A model generated the notes under the pieces. That model was not told where the DNA came from and ran no database searches. It saw only the letters and a program-made list of their open reading frames with translations. A stretch of DNA of 8,743 nucleotides from Spirochaetaceae bacterium (lineage in GTDB: Bacteria > Spirochaetota > Spirochaetia > Treponematales > Breznakiellaceae): the NCBI GenBank assembly GCA_031265015.1, contig JAISDG010000174.1:1-8743 (forward strand). Reading direction: 5' to 3'. Positions 5,567 to 8,743 of this stretch are shown here, in pieces. The position numbers and the translations under genes are program-made. How positions within the stretch are numbered: position 1 is the stretch's first letter; the number at the start of each line of letters is the position of its first letter.

Positions 5567-7444
5567 ATGTGTGGAATTACCGGATACATCGGAGACAGCC
5601 AGGCCGCCCCTGTTCTTCTGGGGGCGCTCAAAAAACTTGAATACCGGGGCTACGATTCGGCGGGCATCGCCGTCCTTGACGAAGGGACCATCACCGTGCG
5701 AAAAGCCAAGGGCCCGCTTTCGGCGCTGGAGGAAAAGCTCGCTGACGCGGTCATTACCGGCAGCCTGGGTATCGGCCACACCCGCTGGGCCACCCACGGA
5801 GAGCCCTCGGACATCAACTCCCATCCCCATACCGACGTATCCGGGCAGATCGCCGTGGTGCATAACGGGATCATCGAAAACTACCTGAGCCTTAAAGAAT
5901 GGCTCCAGACCCGGGAAGTGGTTTTTCGCAGCGAGACCGATACGGAAGTGATCGCCCACCTGATTAATTTTTACTATACCGGGGAAAAAGCGTCCGGCGG
6001 AATGCCGAAACCGGGCTTTGGCGAACCCCCGCTCCTCAGGGCGGTACAAAACGCCCTGGAACGGCTTGAAGGATCCTACGCCCTGGCCATTGCCGTTGCG
6101 GATTACCCGGACCGGATCATCGCCGCCCGGAAGGACAGCCCCCTGGTGATAGGCTTAGGACAGGGAGAAAACCTTATCGCTTCGGACATCCCCGCCCTTC
6201 TTCCCCATACCAGGGACGTGATCTACATGGAAGAGGGGGAGCTCGCGGTACTGTACCGGGATCATGTGGAGCTGATAAACGCCCAGGGCGGCCGGGTGAT
6301 CCGCGCCCCGTCCCGGGTGGAATGGGACGCGGAGGCGGCGGAAAAGGGGGGCTTTGCCCACTTTATGCTGAAGGAGATCCACGACCAGGCAAAAGCCCTT
6401 TCCGATACCCTGCGGCCCCGGATTAAAAACGGCGGAATTGTTTTTGAGGAATTCGACTTTGAGAACTTCAGCTTTGAAGCCTGCGCCGGGGAAGCAAAGC
6501 GGATTGTGATCACCGCCTGCGGCACCGCCTGGCACGCGGCGATGGTGGCAAAATACGCCTTTGAACATTTTGCCCGGATTCCGGTGGAGGTTGACATCGC
6601 CAGCGAATACCGGTACCGGAATCCCGTACCGGGGGAAAAGGATCTGGTGATCATCATAAGCCAGTCGGGGGAAACCGCCGATACCCTGGCGGCCATGCGG
6701 CTTGCCAAAAAGGGCGGTAACCGTATCCTGGCGATTACCAACGTGGTAGGTTCTACCCTGGCCCGGGAGGCGGACCTGACGCTCTTTACCTGGGCGGGGC
6801 CGGAGATCGCCGTGGCTTCTACCAAGGCCTTTACCACCCAGCTGATGTGTCTCTACCTTCTGGCCCTGAAGCTGGCCCGGGTCCGGTCCCGCGTTACCGA
6901 AGGGGCGTACCGGAATTACATAGACGAACTTGCCCGGCTTCCGCTTCTCGCGGAAGAACTGCTTTCCAAACAAAAACTTATCCAGCGCTTCGCGTCCCGG
7001 CAGTTCAATAAAACCAAGGTGTTTTTTATGGGCCGCCAGTTTGATTACGCCATCAGCCTGGAAAGCGCTCTTAAACTTAAAGAGATAAGCTACACCCATT
7101 CGGAGGCCTTTGCCGCGGGGGAACTTAAACACGGCCCCATCGCGCTGGTGGACAAAAATACCCTGGTGGTAGCCATTGCTACCCAGACCGCCCTCTTTGA
7201 CAAGATCATCTCCAACATCAAAGAGATCAGCGCCCGGGGCGGCGCTTCCCTGGTGATCACCTGGGAGGATAATCCCTTCGGCCCGGTGGCGGACGAGGTT
7301 TTTACGATCCCCAAAACGCTCGATCCCTTTTCCCCCATGCTGGCAATTATTCCCGCCCAGCTCTTTGCCTACTACTGCTCTATCCAGCGGGGAAACAATC
7401 CCGACAAGCCCCGGAACCTGGCAAAGAGCGTTACCGTGGAATAG
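5567..7444 (+). CDS. glmS: Glutamine-fructose-6-phosphate aminotransferase (isomerizing)
   Basis: This cytoplasmic enzyme makes glucosamine-6-phosphate from fructose-6-phosphate and glutamine, the entry step to UDP-GlcNAc for peptidoglycan and other glycans. It has 625 residues, against about 609 in E. coli. The start must be the ATG at 5567 because it yields Met-Cys-Gly-Ile, with Cys2 as the N-terminal nucleophile after Met removal. The glutaminase domain shows RGYDSAG (27-33), HTRWATHG (71-78) and HNGIIENY (99-106). Two SIS domains follow: TACGTAWHA, ISQSGET (365-371), VASTKAF (417-423) and AAGELKHGP (516-524). By alignment to E. coli the isomerase residues are E506, H522 and K620 in the terminal LAKSVTVE. 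A short Gly/Pro-rich stretch (about 139-155) explains part of the extra length. It heads a pair with the methyltransferase 8 bp downstream. I saw no glmS ribozyme-like leader. Confidence 0.98.
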   Translation: MCGITGYIGDSQAAPVLLGALKKLEYRGYDSAGIAVLDEGTITVRKAKGPLSALEEKLADAVITGSLGIGHTRWATHGEPSDINSHPHTDVSGQIAVVHNGIIENYLSLKEWLQTREVVFRSETDTEVIAHLINFYYTGEKASGGMPKPGFGEPPLLRAVQNALERLEGSYALAIAVADYPDRIIAARKDSPLVIGLGQGENLIASDIPALLPHTRDVIYMEEGELAVLYRDHVELINAQGGRVIRAPSRVEWDAEAAEKGGFAHFMLKEIHDQAKALSDTLRPRIKNGGIVFEEFDFENFSFEACAGEAKRIVITACGTAWHAAMVAKYAFEHFARIPVEVDIASEYRYRNPVPGEKDLVIIISQSGETADTLAAMRLAKKGGNRILAITNVVGSTLAREADLTLFTWAGPEIAVASTKAFTTQLMCLYLLALKLARVRSRVTEGAYRNYIDELARLPLLAEELLSKQKLIQRFASRQFNKTKVFFMGRQFDYAISLESALKLKEISYTHSEAFAAGELKHGPIALVDKNTLVVAIATQTALFDKIISNIKEISARGGASLVITWEDNPFGPVADEVFTIPKTLDPFSPMLAIIPAQLFAYYCSIQRGNNPDKPRNLAKSVTVE

Positions 7445-7452
7445 GCGATTCC

Positions 7453-8607
7453 GTGGTAAGCGCGCCCGACATCGGAACCAAAACCGCCGCCCAGGCGGAA
7501 ATGTTCGCCCACCGCCTGGCCAAACGGCAGAAACACCTCCGTAAATGGGCCCGCCGGACCGGCGCGGGAGTATACCGGCTCTACGACAGGGACATCCCCG
7601 AAATTCCCCTGGTTCTTGACCGGTACGATCCGGCGGATAGCGGGCAGGAACCCGCCCTGGCCGGGGCCCTCTATGAGCGGCCCTACGAAAAAGATCCGGC
7701 GGAAGAAAAAGCCTGGCTTACGGTGATGATACAAACCGCCGCGAAAACCCTGGCGCTGCCGGAGGAACGGATCTTTTTAAGGGTCCGAAGCCGCGGCGGG
7801 CCGGGCCGGAGGGGCTCACCGGGTTTTGGAAACCCCGCCGGGTTTGAAAACCCCGCCGCTTCCCCGGACAAAGGACCGCTTACCATGACCGTCACGGAAG
7901 GGGGATTACGCTTCGGGGTAAACTTAAACGGCTCTCTTGATACGGGGCTTTTCCCGGACCGCCGGCTGCTCCGGTCCCGGATCCGGCAGGAGGCGGCGGG
8001 GCGGCGGGTGCTTAACCTCTTTGCCTATACCGGATCTTTTTCCGTATACGCCGCCGCCGGAGGGGCCGCCGGGGTAGATTCGGTGGATCTTTCCGCCGCC
8101 TACCTGGACCGGGCCCGGCGGAATTTTTTGCTTAACGGTTTTGCCGTTAAGCAAAAAGGAACCGATTCCCGGAATTTTCCCGGAACGGAGTTTCGCCGCG
8201 GAACCGGAGCGGACAAAGCCGGCGGCGGATCCGGTTCGGATAAGCCGGCATACCGGTTTATCCGAACCGACGCGCTGCGCTTTCTGGAAGAAGCCGCGGG
8301 ACGGCGGCGCTGGGACCTTATCATCCTGGACCCCCCCACTTTTTCCAATTCAAAAAAAATGTCCGGCACCCTGGACATACGGCGGGATCACAAAGAACTC
8401 CTGGAACGGTGTCTGTCACTCCTGGAGCCGGAAGGGGTGCTGTACTTAAGTGTTAACGCCCGGCATTTCCGGCCGGAAGAAAGTGCCCTTGAGGAACGGA
8501 TCCCCGGTCTTGTTATGCGCTCCCTTACCGAAGCGATGCGGGACGAGGACTTTACGGGAAGGAGCGTACCGGCCTGTTACCGCATAAGCCGGAAAGGTTT
8601 TCATTGA
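7453..8607 (+). CDS. Stand-alone RlmK-type SAM-dependent 23S rRNA methyltransferase
   Basis: A 384-residue protein matching the C-terminal (RlmK) half of E. coli RlmKL, which makes m7G2069 in 23S rRNA. Cues in order: FAHRLAKRQKHLRKWAR (18-34) and GVYRLYDRDIPE (39-50), the RlmK N-terminal motif; LDTGLFPDRRLLR (162-174); SAM motif I LNLFAYTGS (187-195); acidic VDLS (211-214); catalytic-type DPPTFSNSK (293-301). The RlmL half is absent, so this is a separate protein. Two stretches are unusual: a GFGNPAGFENPA repeat (124-135) and a Gly/Lys/Asp-rich insert (about 231-265) between LLNGF and YRFIRTDA. Each is encoded by palindromic DNA. The GTG at 7453 is used; an ATG at 7501, giving MFAHRLAK, is an equally sensible start. 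Translation is probably coupled to glmS. The RlmI-like m5C family is the main alternative, but the N-terminal motif favours RlmK. Confidence 0.85.
   Translation: MVSAPDIGTKTAAQAEMFAHRLAKRQKHLRKWARRTGAGVYRLYDRDIPEIPLVLDRYDPADSGQEPALAGALYERPYEKDPAEEKAWLTVMIQTAAKTLALPEERIFLRVRSRGGPGRRGSPGFGNPAGFENPAASPDKGPLTMTVTEGGLRFGVNLNGSLDTGLFPDRRLLRSRIRQEAAGRRVLNLFAYTGSFSVYAAAGGAAGVDSVDLSAAYLDRARRNFLLNGFAVKQKGTDSRNFPGTEFRRGTGADKAGGGSGSDKPAYRFIRTDALRFLEEAAGRRRWDLIILDPPTFSNSKKMSGTLDIRRDHKELLERCLSLLEPEGVLYLSVNARHFRPEESALEERIPGLVMRSLTEAMRDEDFTGRSVPACYRISRKGFH
7821..7857 (+). repeat. Two tandem imperfect palindromic ~18-bp repeats within the rlmK-like gene
   Basis: Units 7821-7839 and 7840-7857 both read GGGTTT, a short purine-rich centre, then AACCCCGCC, and differ by a 1-base length change and substitution. 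Each is internally self-complementary, for example GGGTTT-TGG-AAACCC at 7821-7835. They encode GFGNPAGFENPA, in a region expected to be a variable linker in this family. Confidence 0.6.
8125..8157 (+). other. Perfect 14-bp inverted repeat within the rlmK-like gene
   Basis: Arms TTTTTGCTTAACGG (8125-8138) and CCGTTAAGCAAAAA (8144-8157) are exact reverse complements around a TTTTG loop. It spans the end of conserved NFLLNGF and the start of a roughly 35-residue insert that E. coli RlmK lacks, so it may mark the edge of inserted DNA. It could slow or attenuate transcription, but the long open frame continues through it. Confidence 0.7.
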
Positions 8608-8632
8608 CAATTTTCTTGTCCTGTAGCATGAT
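8604..8632 (+). promoter_or_regulatory. Candidate promoter overlapping the rlmK-like stop codon
   Basis: A consensus TTGACA (8604-8609) contains the TGA stop of the rlmK-like gene. A 17-bp spacer follows, then CATGAT (8627-8632, 4 of 6 to the -10 consensus). The shifted TGATAA at 8629-8634 would have a 19-bp spacer. It would drive a plus-strand gene outside the window; only short, uninformative starts, such as an ATG at 8677, follow before the G-rich tail. Confidence 0.4.
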
Positions 8633-8657
8633 AACGCAGCACTATGAAAGATATCTG

Positions 8658-8674
8658 CCTGTGATCAATACAGG
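8658..8674. promoter_or_regulatory. Small dyad CCTGT-N7-ACAGG, operator-like
   Basis: A perfect 5-bp inverted repeat about 26 bp after the candidate -10. It resembles CTGT-ACAG operators such as LexA sites, but the N7 spacing does not match the E. coli N8 spacing. A short dyad can arise by chance, so this is tentative. Confidence 0.2.
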
Positions 8675-8687
8675 TAATGAGTACTGT

Positions 8688-8743
8688 GGGGGGGGGGGCG
8701 GGGGGGGGCGCGGCGGCCGGGGGGGGGGGGCGGGGGGGAGCGG
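8688..8743. other. G-homopolymer tail, probable sequencing or assembly artefact
   Basis: The last 56 bases contain G-runs of 11, 9, 12 and 7, broken only by C or CG groups and a single A at 8739, with no T. This differs sharply from the mixed sequence just before it and sits at the window edge. It is typical of poly-G read ends from two-colour chemistry. As real DNA it would be a strong G-quadruplex former, which is less likely. Confidence 0.6.

Noticed and set aside
6155..7132. A 325-codon minus-strand open frame inside glmS
   Set aside because: Antisense shadow of an unambiguous glmS; no motif of its own.
8658..8674. LexA box
   Set aside because: The CTGT and ACAG half-sites are separated by 7 instead of 8 bases, and no SOS gene is visible.

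Overview
The window is GC-rich (about 60% by eye) and looks chromosomal. It most likely comes from a treponeme-like spirochaete, possibly a gut-associated one. The reasons are the long eukaryote-type IleRS that spirochaetes carry, a lipoprotein directly behind ileS that resembles the Treponema pallidum TP0452-TP0453 arrangement as I remember it, and a small four-CxxC zinc-ribbon membrane protein of a kind I associate with treponemes. The genus is inferred, not shown. No phage, plasmid, IS, CRISPR, rRNA or tRNA signal was seen.

Layout. (1) 1-240: 3' end of a plus-strand radical SAM gene of the AmmeMemoRadiSam type (amrS). (2) 241-526: convergent gap filled almost entirely by seven degenerate copies of a roughly 37-bp repeat, themselves arranged in a 148-bp higher-order repeat. 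(3) 527-5309, minus strand: a tight cluster read ileS, lipoprotein, fmdB-like zinc ribbon, four-CxxC zinc-ribbon membrane protein. Junctions are a 31-bp overlap, a 7-bp gap and a 22-bp gap, so one operon is likely. (4) 5310-5566: divergent intergenic region with an ileS-side hairpin and a candidate glmS promoter. (5) 5567-8607, plus strand: glmS followed after 8 bp by a stand-alone RlmK-type 23S rRNA methyltransferase. (6) 8608-8743: a candidate promoter and a small dyad, then a G-homopolymer tail that is probably a sequencing or assembly artefact at a contig end.

The genes are mostly housekeeping: tRNA charging (ileS), amino-sugar supply for peptidoglycan and other glycans (glmS) and rRNA modification (rlmK-like). 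The lipoprotein and the two zinc ribbons have no established role. The more unusual material is structural: the repeat array between convergent genes, and perfect inverted repeats lying in frame inside variable linkers of amrS and the rlmK-like gene. I did not find convincing evidence of a wholly new multi-gene system.
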